From positions 707,001 through 771,000 of the forward strand of contig NZ_BMIH01000001.1 in the NCBI RefSeq assembly GCF_014641735.1: 64,000 bases of DNA, given 5' to 3'. Each line of letters starts with the position of its first letter. Positions within the stretch are counted from its first letter, which is position 1. Under the pieces are notes generated by a model. The model saw only the letters and a program-made list of their open reading frames with translations. It was not told the DNA's origin and did not search any database. The position numbers and the translations under genes are program-made. Origin of the DNA: Sphingomonas metalli (lineage in GTDB: Bacteria; Pseudomonadota; Alphaproteobacteria; Sphingomonadales; Sphingomonadaceae). Positions 50,034-58,569 of this stretch are shown here, piece by piece.

Positions 50034-51008
50034 TCACTTGCACTTGGCGGCGGTGCGTCCCTTCGCGATGTCGGCCTTCATCGCGGCGGACAGCTTGCCC
50101 GCATAGACGTCGCTCAGCTCGTCATAGACGCGGCAGGCGTCCGCCGGCTTGTTGAGCTTGACCAGCGCCTGACCGAGATAGAGCAGGCTGTCCGGCGCCC
50201 GCTCGCCATCCGGCATCTTCTTGTAATTTTCGTAAAAGGCCATGGAGGCCAGGCTGGGCTTGCCGTCGTCGAGATAGGCGCGGCCGAGCAGGTTCTGCGC
50301 ATAGCTGGCGCGGCGACTGTTCGGATGATCGGCCACCGTCTTCTTCAGCTGCGCCTGCGCCTCCGGGTACAGGCCGGCCTGCCACAGGCGGTAGCCGTAG
50401 AGGTAGTTCTCCTCGGCCGCATCGCCGCTGGCGGAGGGGCGCTTGACCGCGGCGAGCTTGGCGGCGCGTTCGGGGTCCATCACCGGCTCGGCAGAGGCGG
50501 TAGCGGGCTTGCTGCCGGCGACGGGGCGGGAGGGGCGTGCGGGGGCGATCGGCGCGGGTTCGTCCGCGCCGCCGGTCGCACCCGTCGCGGCGGGCGTGGT
50601 CGCGGGCGCGGCGGCGGCGTTGAGCTTGGCGTCGGTCGCGGCCTTGTACGCCTCGAACTGCTCGCGCAGCTGGCGGATCTGATAGCCGTTCTGCTCCGCC
50701 TGCCCGGTCAGCGTCGCCATCTGCGATTCCAGCGAGGAGACGCGCGCGGTCAGATCGGCGAGCGGGGTCGAGGCGGGCGCGCCGGGCACCTCCACCGGCG
50801 TGTCGGGCCGAACGATCTGCGGCTGGACGAGCTGGCCGTCGCCGCCCGGGAAGACCTTGCGCTGGACGGCGCGCATCTCGCTTTCCAGCCGCCCGACACG
50901 GGCTTCGACGGTGCCGGTCTGGGCGGCGGCCAGAGCCGGCAGGGTCGCGGCGGCGACCCCCCCGAGCAGAACGGGCGCGAGCAGCGCGGGGCGGATCAGC
51001 TGGGTCAT
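50034..51008 (-). CDS. cpoB: CpoB/YbgF-like TPR protein
   Basis: This is a 324-residue periplasmic protein. After a signal peptide (LLAPVLLGGVAAATLPALAAAQ) comes a coiled-coil part (VEARVGRLESEMRAVQRKV, then LTARVSSLESQMATLTGQAEQ), matching the YbgF trimer helix. A Pro/Ala linker (about 150-195) and C-terminal TPR repeats (AEENYLYGYRLWQAGLYPEAQAQLKK, RASYAQNLLGRAYLDDGKPSLA, DSLLYLGQALVKLN) follow. CpoB links peptidoglycan synthesis with Tol-Pal during division. No tol-pal genes are in the window. It starts 31 nt after the stop of the RodZ-like gene, so the two are one operon. Confidence 0.85.
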   Translation of the reverse strand: MTQLIRPALLAPVLLGGVAAATLPALAAAQTGTVEARVGRLESEMRAVQRKVFPGGDGQLVQPQIVRPDTPVEVPGAPASTPLADLTARVSSLESQMATLTGQAEQNGYQIRQLREQFEAYKAATDAKLNAAAAPATTPAATGATGGADEPAPIAPARPSRPVAGSKPATASAEPVMDPERAAKLAAVKRPSASGDAAEENYLYGYRLWQAGLYPEAQAQLKKTVADHPNSRRASYAQNLLGRAYLDDGKPSLASMAFYENYKKMPDGERAPDSLLYLGQALVKLNKPADACRVYDELSDVYAGKLSAAMKADIAKGRTAAKCK

Positions 51009-51039
51009 GCGGCTTCTTCGTCGAAAGGAGGGCGGCCGG

Positions 51040-52017
51040 TCACTGGCCGTCGGGCGTGGTCGCAGGCGGCGGCGGGTTGGCGGCGGATTCGAGATTGGCG
51101 CGCTGCACCTCGCTGAGCGCGCGGGTCGGCCGCGGCCGGGGTGCCGCGGTGCGCGCGGCCGGTCGGCGCTCGCGCGTCTCGACCGGCGGGATCGGCGCCA
51201 GCGGCGCGCCGACGGTGGGCGAGGCGGACGGGCTCGGGCCGGTGCCCTGACCCGCACGGGCCAGCAGCGACGCGGCATCGACCGGCACGTCCTTGATCGG
51301 GCGGCGGCCGTCGCCGAGCGGCGGGATCACCGTGTCGCCGACCGTGATGCGCAGCTCGTCGGGGCGACCGACATTGATCTTGGGCGCATTGGCGGTGGCC
51401 GGCACCTCGAAGCTGTCGCCGGGTTTGAGCGTGCCGAGATAGAGGGTGGTGTTGGCCGCGTCGTAGACGCGCATCCACACCTCGCCCGTGGCCGCGGCGA
51501 GGCGGACGGGCCCGGTCACCGGCGTCGGCGAGGGCGCCGGTGCCGCGACGACGGGGGCGAAGGGAGTCGCGGGCCCGCCGGCGACGGTGGGGGTCGCGCC
51601 GTTCTGGCGGAACAGGTCGGTGGCGTAGTAGAGGCCGGCGAGCACGATCACCGCGATCGCCAGCCCCAGCCCGATGATCGCGACCCCGCGCGAGGGCACA
51701 CGCGCGGGATCCGCCGTCTCGTAGGGCTCGTACTCCGGCGCGCGCGGCACATGGGTCAGCTCGGCACGGACATCGCGGGCGACCTCGGCATCGTTGACCC
51801 CGACCGCGCGGGCATAGGCCCGGGCGAAGCCCACCGCATAGGTCGGCGAGGGCAGCTGGCCGAGCTCCATCGCCTCGATCGCTTCAAGATGGCGCAACGG
51901 CACCCGCGTCCGCGATCCCACCTCTGCCAGCGACAGCCCCTGCGCCTCGCGCGCCGTGCGCAGCCGATCGCCCACGCGCTCTGGCGTTGCGGTGCCGCCG
52001 GGCTCGACCTCTGTCAT
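51040..52017 (-). CDS. RodZ-like helix-turn-helix membrane protein (DUF4115)
   Basis: This 325-residue protein has the RodZ layout. A cytoplasmic helix-turn-helix (about 12-75, RLRTAREAQGLSLAEVGSRTRVPLRHLEAIE) is followed by LPSPTYAVGFARAYARAVG. A single transmembrane helix (AIIGLGLAIAVIVLAGLYYAT) comes next, then a Pro-rich linker and a periplasmic DUF4115 domain (EVWMRVYDAANTTLYLGTLKPGDSFEV, INVGRPDELRITVGD). The C-terminal 70 residues are Pro/Ala-rich. RodZ anchors MreB and shapes the cell. I start at ATG 52017 (MTEVEPGGTA). Confidence 0.87.
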   Translation of the reverse strand: MTEVEPGGTATPERVGDRLRTAREAQGLSLAEVGSRTRVPLRHLEAIEAMELGQLPSPTYAVGFARAYARAVGVNDAEVARDVRAELTHVPRAPEYEPYETADPARVPSRGVAIIGLGLAIAVIVLAGLYYATDLFRQNGATPTVAGGPATPFAPVVAAPAPSPTPVTGPVRLAAATGEVWMRVYDAANTTLYLGTLKPGDSFEVPATANAPKINVGRPDELRITVGDTVIPPLGDGRRPIKDVPVDAASLLARAGQGTGPSPSASPTVGAPLAPIPPVETRERRPAARTAAPRPRPTRALSEVQRANLESAANPPPPATTPDGQ

Positions 52018-52132
52018 CCAACCAACTCCGATGCGGGCCGCCACCCCGGCCTGCGATACCCCATGTTCCAGAGCCTCCCCGGCCTGTCAACGCAAGGCTG
52101 CCCTATCGCGGGCGGGACGGGACGCGGCACGC

Positions 52133-54406
52133 TCAAGCCAGGTCGATTCCCTGCGCCACCGCCCAGGCTTCCAGCGTCCCGCGCAGGTCGCGCGGCGGGT
52201 TGGCCAGCAACGCGGCCAGCTCTCCGGTGGCCGCGGCGCGGTCCAGCGAGCGGATCATCGCCTTGACCGGCCCGACCGCCGCGGGGGTGATCGACAGCCG
52301 GTCGACCCCGATCGCGATCAGCGCCAGCGCCTCCAGCGGCCGCCCGCCCATCTCGCCGCACACCGCGACCGGTACGCCCGCGGCATGCGCCTCCTCCGTC
52401 GCGCGGCGGATGAAGCGCAGGATTGAGGCGGACAGCCAGTCATAGCGCTCGGCCAGCTTGGGATTGGCGCGATCGGCGGCGAACAGGAACTGGGTCAGGT
52501 CGTTGGTGCCGATCGACAGGAAGTCGATATGGGGCAGCAGCAGGTCGAGCTGCTCGGCGAGCGCCGGCACCTCCAGCATCGCGCCGAAGCGGATGTCCTG
52601 CGGCAGGCGCTTGCCGCGCGCCGCCAGCCAGTCGCGCTGGGCATCGAACAGCGCGCGCGCCTCCTCGAACTCCCACGCCTCCGACACCATCGGGAACATG
52701 ACCTGGAGCGTCCGCCCCGCCGCCGCCTCCAGCAGCGCGCGCGCCTGCGCCTTCATCAGCCCGTCGCGCTCCAGCGCCAGCCGCAGCGCGCGCCAGCCCA
52801 TCGCCGGATTCTCCTCGCCCTCGCTCTCGACGGTGAGGTAGGGCAGCGCCTTGTCGCCGCCGATATCGACGGTGCGGAAGATCACCGGCCGGTCGCCCGC
52901 CGCCTCCAGCACCTCGCGATAGAGCCGCTGCTGCCGCTCGCGCTGCGGCAGGGTGGCGGACACGAGGAACTGGAACTCGGTGCGGAACAGCCCGATCCCG
53001 TCCGCGCCGGTCAGGTCGAGCGCGGCGACGTCGTCGCGCAGGCCGGCATTGACCATCAGCGTGACGCGATGCCCGTCCTTCGTCTCGGGCGGCAGGTCGC
53101 GCAGCGCGGCAAAAGCGGCCTTGCGCTTCTGCCGCAGCGTCAGCTTGGCCTCGAACGCCTCCTCCATCGCGGCGGAGGGGCGGACGAAGACATTGCCCTC
53201 GGTCACGTCGAGCAGCAGCAGGTCGCCCTCGCCGATCAGCCGGCGCACGTCGCGCACCCGGCCCAGCACCGGCACGCCCATCGCGCGGGCGACGATGGTG
53301 ACGTGCGCGGTGAGCGATCCTTCCTCCAGGATCACCCCCTTCAGCCGGCGACGGTCATATTCGAGGAGCTCGGCCGGGCCCAGATTGCGCGCGATCAGGA
53401 TCGTGTCCTGCCTGAGCCCCAGCTGCGCCGCGGTGCCGACCTGCCCCGAGACGATGCGCAGCAGCCGGTTCGACAGGTCCTCCAGATCGTGCATCCGGTC
53501 GGCGAGCAGCGGATCGTCGATCTGGCGCATGCGCTGGCGGGTGCGCTGCTGGACGCGCTCGATCGCCGCCTCCGCGGTCAGGCCGCTGTCGATCGCCTCG
53601 TTGATCCGCCGCGCCCAGCCCTCGTCATAGGCGAACATCTTGTAGGTCTCGATGACCTCGACATGCTCGCCGCCGACGCCGAACTCCGCCTCGCGCGCGA
53701 TCCGGTCGATCTGCTCGCGCATCTTGTCGAAGGCGGCATAGACGCGGTGGCGCTCCGCGTCCGTGTCCTCGGCGACGGTATGCTCGACGACGATGCGCGG
53801 CTGGTGGAAGACGGCGAAGCCGGAGGCCATGCCCTCGACCAGCTTCTGCCCCGGGATGCGCAGCGAGGCGGAGGATTGCGGCCGGCTCTGCCCGGCATTG
53901 GCCTGGTCGATCAGCCCCGCATTGGCGATCAGTTCGGACAGGACCATCGCCACCGTCTGCAGGGCCTCGATCTCGATATCGTCGTAGCGGCGCTGCTCGG
54001 CATGCTGGACCGCCAGCACCCCCACCACCCGCTCGCGCCGGATGATCGGCACGCCGGCGAAGCTGTGGAAGCGCTCCTCGCCGGTCTCGGGCTTGTAGGC
54101 GAAGTCGGGATGGCTCGCCGCCTCGTCGAGGTTCAGCACCTCGCCCTGCGCGGCGATCGTGCCGACCAGCCCCTCGCCCAGCGCCAGCTTGGTGACGTGG
54201 ACCGCCGCCTCGGCGAGGCCGCGGGTGGCGAACAGCTCCAGCACGCCTTCGCGCAGCAGATAGACCGAGCAGACCTCGCTATGCGTCTCCTCGCCGATGA
54301 TCTGCACGACCTGGTTGAGCTTCGCCTGTGCCGGCGTGCGCGCGGCCATCACGTCGTGAAGACGGACCAGGATCTCGCGGGCGGAGGCGGCGGCGGTGGC
54401 GGGCAT
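52133..54406 (-). CDS. ptsP: PEP-protein phosphotransferase EI-Ntr (PtsP)
   Basis: This 757-residue enzyme starts the nitrogen-type phosphotransferase relay, passing phosphate from PEP to NPr. An N-terminal GAF domain (about 20-165; EETHSEVCSVYLLREGVLELFATRG opens it) is followed by the EI core. The phospho-His is in LTAHVTIVARAMGVPVLG. The PEP-binding parts are GADGIGLFRTEFQFL, RTVDIGGDKALPYL, GAMLEVPALAEQLD, DFLSIGTNDLTQFLFAADR and VCGEMGGRPLEALALIAIG. I start at ATG 54406 (MPATAAASAREILV). NPr and EIIA-Ntr genes are not in the window. It heads the reverse-strand group ptsP, rodZ-like, cpoB. Confidence 0.94.
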   Translation of the reverse strand: MPATAAASAREILVRLHDVMAARTPAQAKLNQVVQIIGEETHSEVCSVYLLREGVLELFATRGLAEAAVHVTKLALGEGLVGTIAAQGEVLNLDEAASHPDFAYKPETGEERFHSFAGVPIIRRERVVGVLAVQHAEQRRYDDIEIEALQTVAMVLSELIANAGLIDQANAGQSRPQSSASLRIPGQKLVEGMASGFAVFHQPRIVVEHTVAEDTDAERHRVYAAFDKMREQIDRIAREAEFGVGGEHVEVIETYKMFAYDEGWARRINEAIDSGLTAEAAIERVQQRTRQRMRQIDDPLLADRMHDLEDLSNRLLRIVSGQVGTAAQLGLRQDTILIARNLGPAELLEYDRRRLKGVILEEGSLTAHVTIVARAMGVPVLGRVRDVRRLIGEGDLLLLDVTEGNVFVRPSAAMEEAFEAKLTLRQKRKAAFAALRDLPPETKDGHRVTLMVNAGLRDDVAALDLTGADGIGLFRTEFQFLVSATLPQRERQQRLYREVLEAAGDRPVIFRTVDIGGDKALPYLTVESEGEENPAMGWRALRLALERDGLMKAQARALLEAAAGRTLQVMFPMVSEAWEFEEARALFDAQRDWLAARGKRLPQDIRFGAMLEVPALAEQLDLLLPHIDFLSIGTNDLTQFLFAADRANPKLAERYDWLSASILRFIRRATEEAHAAGVPVAVCGEMGGRPLEALALIAIGVDRLSITPAAVGPVKAMIRSLDRAAATGELAALLANPPRDLRGTLEAWAVAQGIDLA

Positions 54407-54597
54407 GGCCGATTCGCTATCAGAAGCGTGGCATGGGTGCCACGCAGCAAATCGATTTCGGTGGCGATTGGGGCGGTCGAAGCCGACGCGCGGACGCGGC
54501 GGGGCTGCGCCCGACAATCTCCCTGATCCATGACAGACCGCGGAACCGGGCGCCGGCGAAAGGCATGAAAAAGCGAGATAAACCTATTAGAAACAAT

Positions 54598-55584
54598 ATG
54601 TTGACCGATATCAAACCGGCCTCTGCGGCGACTGCGGGCGATCACGAGCGCTGGTTCGCGCCCGAGCGCCGCGCCGCGCTGCTGGACCTGCTGCGGCAGC
54701 TGGACGCGCACGGCTACGACTTCGTCACCGCGACGCCGGCGACCCACAGGCGGGTGCTCGCCCGGCCCGGGCGCCAGCAGGCGGGCGCCCTGCGTGACGT
54801 GCTGAGCTGGAGCCTGCCCTTCGCACCGGACCTGCTGGACGCGGAGATGCTGGCGGCGCTGGAGGCGGCCGGCGCGGTCCGGGCCCTGCCCGGCGGGCGG
54901 CTGGCGGCGACGCTGCGCGTATCGCGGGTCGAGGGGCGATTGTTCCTCCACTCGGCCTATCCGACGCTGGCGCAGGACTCGGTCTTCCTGGGCCCCGACA
55001 GCCACCGCTTCGCGCGATGGATCGCGGCCCGGCTCCTGCCGGACGCGGAGCGGATCCTCGACTATGGGGCCGGCGCCGGCGTCGGCGGGATCAGCGCCGC
55101 GGGCCTCGTCCGCCGGCCCCACCTGACGCTGGCCGACATCAACCCCAAGGCGCTGTTCCTCGCCGGCATCAACGCCGACCATGCCGGCATCGCGCACGAC
55201 ACGATCAAGGTCGCCGAACCCCGCGCGATCGCGCAGCGCTTCGACCTGATCGTCACCCATCCGCCCTTCATGATCGACGCCGAGCGCCGCGCCTATCGCG
55301 ACGGCGGCGACCTGTACGGCACCCGCCTGTCGCTCGAATGGGTGATGCAGGGGCTCGACCTGCTCGCGCCGGGCGGACGGCTGATCCTCCATACCGGCGT
55401 GTCGATCGTCGACGGGCGCGACGTGCTGCGCGAGGCTCTGCGCGAACGGTTGCCGGCGATCGGCTTCGGGCTCGACTATGAGGAGCTGGACCCGGACATC
55501 TTCAGCGAGGATCTCGACCAGCCGGGCTATGCGGCGGTGGAGCGGATATCGGCCATCGGGCTGGTCGTGCGGCGGGTGGACTGA
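54598..55584 (+). CDS. Class I SAM-dependent methyltransferase (RsmC/HemK-like)
   Basis: This 328-residue protein has a C-terminal methyltransferase domain: SAM motif RILDYGAGAGVGGIS, acidic residue in LTLADINPKALFLAGINA and catalytic loop DLIVTHPPFMIDAE. The loop is a variant of the NPPY motif of base and glutamine N-methyltransferases. LLAPGGRLILHTGVSI follows. An N-terminal domain (about 1-150) without a clear match may bind substrate, like RsmC. The target is unknown. I start at ATG 54598; an ATG at 54565 is possible, and neither has a good Shine-Dalgarno. It is divergent from ptsP. Confidence 0.8.
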   Translation: MLTDIKPASAATAGDHERWFAPERRAALLDLLRQLDAHGYDFVTATPATHRRVLARPGRQQAGALRDVLSWSLPFAPDLLDAEMLAALEAAGAVRALPGGRLAATLRVSRVEGRLFLHSAYPTLAQDSVFLGPDSHRFARWIAARLLPDAERILDYGAGAGVGGISAAGLVRRPHLTLADINPKALFLAGINADHAGIAHDTIKVAEPRAIAQRFDLIVTHPPFMIDAERRAYRDGGDLYGTRLSLEWVMQGLDLLAPGGRLILHTGVSIVDGRDVLREALRERLPAIGFGLDYEELDPDIFSEDLDQPGYAAVERISAIGLVVRRVD

Positions 55585-55608
55585 GGCGGGCGCAAGATTC
55601 CCTCCCTC

Positions 55609-55702
55609 GTCATGCCGGGCTTGTCCCGGCATCCACCGGCCCTCACACGAACAGGACGGCAATTTTGCGGCGCGGTGGACCCCGGAACAAGTCCGGGGTG
55701 AC
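55609..55702. repeat. Interspersed hairpin repeat, family A
   Basis: A 94-bp copy opens GTCATGCCGGGCTTGTCCCGG and closes CCCCGGAACAAGTCCGGGGTGAC. It lies between convergent genes, 40 bp from the parS site. Confidence 0.85.
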
Positions 55703-55741
55703 GGTGACGGCTAGGCACCGTGCCGTCGCACGTTCCACAAA

Positions 55742-55757
55742 TGTTCCACGTGAAACA
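55742..55757. promoter_or_regulatory. parS site (ParB/Spo0J binding)
   Basis: TGTTCCACGTGAAACA matches the bacterial parS consensus TGTTNCACGTGNAACA at every fixed position. It is within a 20-bp near-palindrome, in the gap between two convergent genes. ParB bound here would help segregate the origin region. parA and parB are not in the window. Confidence 0.85.
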
Positions 55758-55768
55758 TTCGTCGGCGG

Positions 55769-56392
55769 CTAGCGCACGACCCGCGTCTGCCACACCACCC
55801 GGCCGATGATCGTCGGCTCGCCCTCGGGGATCGGCGGGGCGGCGGGATTGTCGCTGGTGATGGCGAGACCCGCCCGGCCGCGCGCAACCCGCTTGACCAT
55901 CAGCGCTCCGCCGATGCGCAGCACGAAGACTCCGCCGCGCGCCTCGGGCGTCCGGCGGGTCTGGTCGATTAGGATGTGGTCGCCGTCGAGCAGTCCGGGC
56001 GCCATGGAGTCGCCGCGTACCCGCAGCATCGCCGCCTGACCGCGCGTCAACCCGAGCTGTCGCGCGAGCGCGGGATCGATCCGGTCGCTGCCCAGCAGGA
56101 GCTCCGTGTCGACCAGCGCGCCGGGCCCGGCGGAAGCCGCGACGTCGAGCCGCAGGACCGGAAAGACCGGCGGCGCGTCCCCGTCCGGTCCCCCCAGTGC
56201 CGCCTCGCCTACCCCGAAAAAGGCCGCGAGCTTGCGGCGATCCTCGTCCTCGAGGCGGCGGGGCGATCCGCGGCGGACATATTGCTGGAGATAGGCGACG
56301 TTGCGCCCCAGCATCCGCGACAGGGCGGACAGGCTGGTGCCGCTGTCCTCCGCCAGTCGGGCCAGCGCGGTGCGCGGATCGCTCGTCCCCAT
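55769..56392 (-). CDS. S24-family peptidase-type repressor (LexA/CI-like)
   Basis: This is a 207-residue regulator. The N-terminal helix-turn-helix (about 8-60, LAEDSGTSLSALSRMLGRNVAYLQQYVRRG) is followed by a linker and the C-terminal S24 fold. The fold has the nucleophile Ser in VRGDSMAPGLLDGDHILID and the general-base Lys in GGALMVKRVARG. The DVAASAGPG segment before it has an Ala-Gly pair where LexA/CI proteins cut themselves. It may be a stress- or phage-type switch; it is not the LexA of this organism as far as I can judge. A palindrome lies in its predicted promoter. Confidence 0.87.
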   Translation of the reverse strand: MGTSDPRTALARLAEDSGTSLSALSRMLGRNVAYLQQYVRRGSPRRLEDEDRRKLAAFFGVGEAALGGPDGDAPPVFPVLRLDVAASAGPGALVDTELLLGSDRIDPALARQLGLTRGQAAMLRVRGDSMAPGLLDGDHILIDQTRRTPEARGGVFVLRIGGALMVKRVARGRAGLAITSDNPAAPPIPEGEPTIIGRVVWQTRVVR

Positions 56393-56398
56393 GGCGGA

Positions 56399-56427
56399 TC
56401 AGTAGTCTAGGAAAATTTCCTAGACAA
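56399..56427 (-). promoter_or_regulatory. Promoter with embedded operator of the S24 regulator
   Basis: On the reverse strand TTGTCT (56427-56422) and TACTGA (56404-56399) are 17 nt apart. A perfect palindrome, GTCTAGGAAA plus a central base plus its complement (56405-56425), fills the spacer. Transcription would begin at about 56392, the A of the ATG, so the mRNA may be leaderless. The same site could also control the two small genes on the other strand. Confidence 0.65.
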
Positions 56428-56481
56428 GTTGGATTCTCAAGAACAGATCGGGAACATCGTTGACGAGTCGGAGGAGTGACG

Positions 56482-56658
56482 ATGTGTCTGTTGTACAGGA
56501 TCGAGCGCTATCGGGCGGCGACGGCGATGCCGGCGACGACCTTCGGCCGGCGCGCGGTGAACGATCCGCGGCTGGTACTCGACATGCGCCGCGGGCGGGT
56601 ACCGGGACCGTCGATGATCCAGCGGGTCGAGGCGTTCATGGCGGAGAATCCGGCATGA
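56482..56658 (+). CDS. 58-residue putative DNA-binding protein
   Basis: This small basic protein (MCLLYRIERYRAATAMPATT, then FGRRAVNDPRLVLDMRRGR and MIQRVEAFMAENPA) has a helix-turn-helix-like pattern. I have seen the TFGRRAVND motif in small hypothetical proteins of sphingomonads. GGAG lies 5 nt before ATG 56482. It overlaps the next gene by 4 nt (ATGA) and is divergent from the S24 repressor, so the three form a small switch-like locus. The function is unknown. Confidence 0.7.
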   Translation: MCLLYRIERYRAATAMPATTFGRRAVNDPRLVLDMRRGRVPGPSMIQRVEAFMAENPA

Positions 56659-56966
56659 CCCGCCCGCGTGATCCCGCCGCCCGGCTGGTCGCCGCCTTGC
56701 TGGCCGACGCCGCCGCCGCCGGCTGCCCGGCCCGCATCGTGTCGAGCGAGACCCGCGACTGGTCGAGCGCGACCTTCACCGGCGCGCGGCATCATATCCG
56801 GCTGGCGGCGGCGGCCGGCGACGCGCGGGCGGCGTGGCTCGACGCGCTTGCGCCGCAGCGCTTCGCCCTGCCCCGCCAGCTGCTCGGCGACCTGGTGGTG
56901 GAGCGCAGCGACGCGGCCGGCGTCATGCTTTCGGCGCTCGTGCTCGACGATCTGGAAGCGGCCTAG
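56655..56966 (+). CDS. 103-residue protein of unknown function
   Basis: This soluble protein (ARLVAALLADAAAAGCPARI, then SSETRDWSSATFTGARHHIRLAAAAGD and FALPRQLLGDLVVERSD) has an alpha/beta pattern and no signal peptide. No family is recognised. It is translationally coupled to the 58-residue gene and may be controlled by the divergent S24 regulator. Confidence 0.68.
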   Translation: MTRPRDPAARLVAALLADAAAAGCPARIVSSETRDWSSATFTGARHHIRLAAAAGDARAAWLDALAPQRFALPRQLLGDLVVERSDAAGVMLSALVLDDLEAA

Positions 56967-57036
56967 GCCGGGCTGGCCAAGCCCCGCGGGCCATGCTTAA
57001 CTCTCCCGTATAACAAGCAAGAGAGAGGATCGCCCG

Positions 57037-57798
57037 ATGGCCACCGCCGTCCCGATGCGCCCCGCCATGACCGAGGCCGAATGGCAGGCGCGGCAGGAAC
57101 TCGCCGCCTGCTATCGCGTGTTCGACATGCTCGGCTGGTCCGAGATGATCTACAACCACATCACCGTGAAGGTGCCGGACGAGGACGGCGCCTTCCTGAT
57201 CAACCCGTTCGGGCTGCATTTCTCGGAGGTGACCGCCTCCAGCCTCGTCAAGATCGACATCGACGGCAATAAGCTGGACGACAGCCCCTATCCGGTGAAC
57301 CGGGCGGGGTTCGTCCAGCACGCGCTGTTCCACCGCCACCTGCCCGACGCGCATTGCATCATGCACACGCATACGACGGCAGGGATGGCGGTCAGCTCGC
57401 TCGAGGGCGGTCTCCAGCCGATCAACTTCTACGCGTGCAACTTCGCCGGGCAGATCGCCTATCACGACTTCGAGGGCGTGACGGTGCGCGACGAGGAGGG
57501 CGAGCGGCTGCTCGCCAATCTCGGCGACAAGCGGGTGATGCTGCTGCGCAATCACGGCATCCTCGCCATGGGGCGGACCCTGCCCGAGGCCTTCATCCGC
57601 CACTGGTCGCTCCAGCGCGCCTGCGAGATCCAGCTGGCGACGCTGTCGATGGGCCGTCCCCTGACGGTCGCGCCGGAGGTGATCGCGGTCCATCAGCGCG
57701 ACCTGCACATGGCGCAGGTGCCGGGTGGCCCCGGCGCCGCCGACTTCGCCGCAATGGTGCGGCTGGTCGACCGGCGGGACACGAGCTGGCGCAACTGA
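57037..57798 (+). CDS. Class II aldolase/adducin family protein
   Basis: This is a 253-residue zinc-dependent aldolase-fold protein. Conserved parts are GWSEMIYNHITVKVP (start), INPFGLHFSEVTASSLVKID, the zinc site DAHCIMHTHTTAGMAVS and the late RNHGILAMGRTLPEAF with another His. Bacterial members without a sugar-phosphate site, common in alphaproteobacteria, are of unknown substrate; fuculose- and ribulose-phosphate enzymes are distant relatives. AGAGAGGA precedes the ATG. A 16-bp sequence repeated in inverse order 0.77 kb away lies just after the stop. Confidence 0.9.
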   Translation: MATAVPMRPAMTEAEWQARQELAACYRVFDMLGWSEMIYNHITVKVPDEDGAFLINPFGLHFSEVTASSLVKIDIDGNKLDDSPYPVNRAGFVQHALFHRHLPDAHCIMHTHTTAGMAVSSLEGGLQPINFYACNFAGQIAYHDFEGVTVRDEEGERLLANLGDKRVMLLRNHGILAMGRTLPEAFIRHWSLQRACEIQLATLSMGRPLTVAPEVIAVHQRDLHMAQVPGGPGAADFAAMVRLVDRRDTSWRN

Positions 57799-57804
57799 AA
57801 GCCT

Positions 57805-57820
57805 GGGTGATTTGAAGCTG
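57805..57820 (+). repeat. 16-bp inverted repeat flanking the 2Fe-2S gene, left copy
   Basis: GGGTGATTTGAAGCTG lies 6 nt after the aldolase stop. Its exact reverse complement is at 58570-58585, on the other side of the 2Fe-2S gene, 749 bp away. Confidence 0.6.
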
Positions 57821-57840
57821 GTAGGCTAGGTGGGGCGGCG

Positions 57841-58386
57841 ATGACCCGCTTCACCGTCAACAACCAGTCGGTCGAATATCTGCTCGACCCGGAGACACCG
57901 CTGCTCTGGGCGCTGCGTGACGCATCGAACCTGACCGGCACCAAATATGGCTGCGGCACCGGTCATTGCGGGTCCTGCACGGTCGATGTCGACGGCCGCG
58001 CGGTGCGATCGTGCCGCATGACGATCGCGCAGGCGGAGGGGACGTTCGTCACCACGATCGAGGGCTTGTCGCGCGACCGCTCCCACCCGCTCCAGCTCGC
58101 CTTTCTGGCGGAAGGCGTGGTGCAGTGCGGCTTCTGCATCCCCGGCATCATCATGGCCGCGCAGGCGCTGCTCCGCCGCAACGCCGATCCGGACGAGGCG
58201 ACGATCCGCGCGACCATCTCCAACCTGTGCCGCTGCGGCGTCTATCCGCGACTGGTCGATGCGATCACCCGCGCCGCCCGCGCGATGCGGGGCGAGGAGG
58301 TGATCCCGGCCGGCGCACGGCCCGATATCGATCCCGCCGATGCCGCGCGCGCGGTCCCGGCGCTGACGCCGGGGCGGGGACAATAG
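57841..58386 (+). CDS. 2Fe-2S subunit of a xanthine-oxidase-type enzyme (IorA-like), without partner
   Basis: This 181-residue protein carries both iron-sulfur clusters of the family's small subunit. The plant-type cluster is GTKYGCGTGHCGSCTV with a further Cys in RSCRM; the second cluster is CGFCIPG and NLCRCGVYPRLV. Length and order match the alpha subunit of isoquinoline 1-oxidoreductase and CoxS-like proteins. The molybdopterin large subunit, usually directly downstream, is absent; repeats and an RcnB gene follow instead. The C-terminal 35 residues are a Pro/Ala tail. Confidence 0.9.
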   Translation: MTRFTVNNQSVEYLLDPETPLLWALRDASNLTGTKYGCGTGHCGSCTVDVDGRAVRSCRMTIAQAEGTFVTTIEGLSRDRSHPLQLAFLAEGVVQCGFCIPGIIMAAQALLRRNADPDEATIRATISNLCRCGVYPRLVDAITRAARAMRGEEVIPAGARPDIDPADAARAVPALTPGRGQ

Positions 58387-58408
58387 GGTCTCGGGCGCTC
58401 TCCCCCCA

Positions 58409-58506
58409 CCGTTCGTACTGAGCCTGTCGAAGCACTGCCTTTCTTTCTGGACCGGGCGATCGCGGCACGAAGAAGAACAGTGCTTCGATAGGCTCGGCAC
58501 GAACGG
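58409..58506. repeat. Interspersed hairpin repeat, family B
   Basis: CCGTTCGTACTGAGCCTGTCG and CGATAGGCTCGGCACGAACGG are long near inverted ends around a 56-bp middle. It sits between the 2Fe-2S gene and the right copy of the 16-bp repeat. Confidence 0.8.
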
Positions 58507-58569
58507 AAAATGAGCGCGCCTGTCTAGGCTCCACCCACCCCAACCTTTCGCATCGCTGACACAGGCATT

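Noticed and set aside
52529..54526. A 665-residue forward frame opposite ptsP
   Set aside because: Codon-bias mirror of ptsP; composition Arg/Gln/Leu-rich without domains or a ribosome site.
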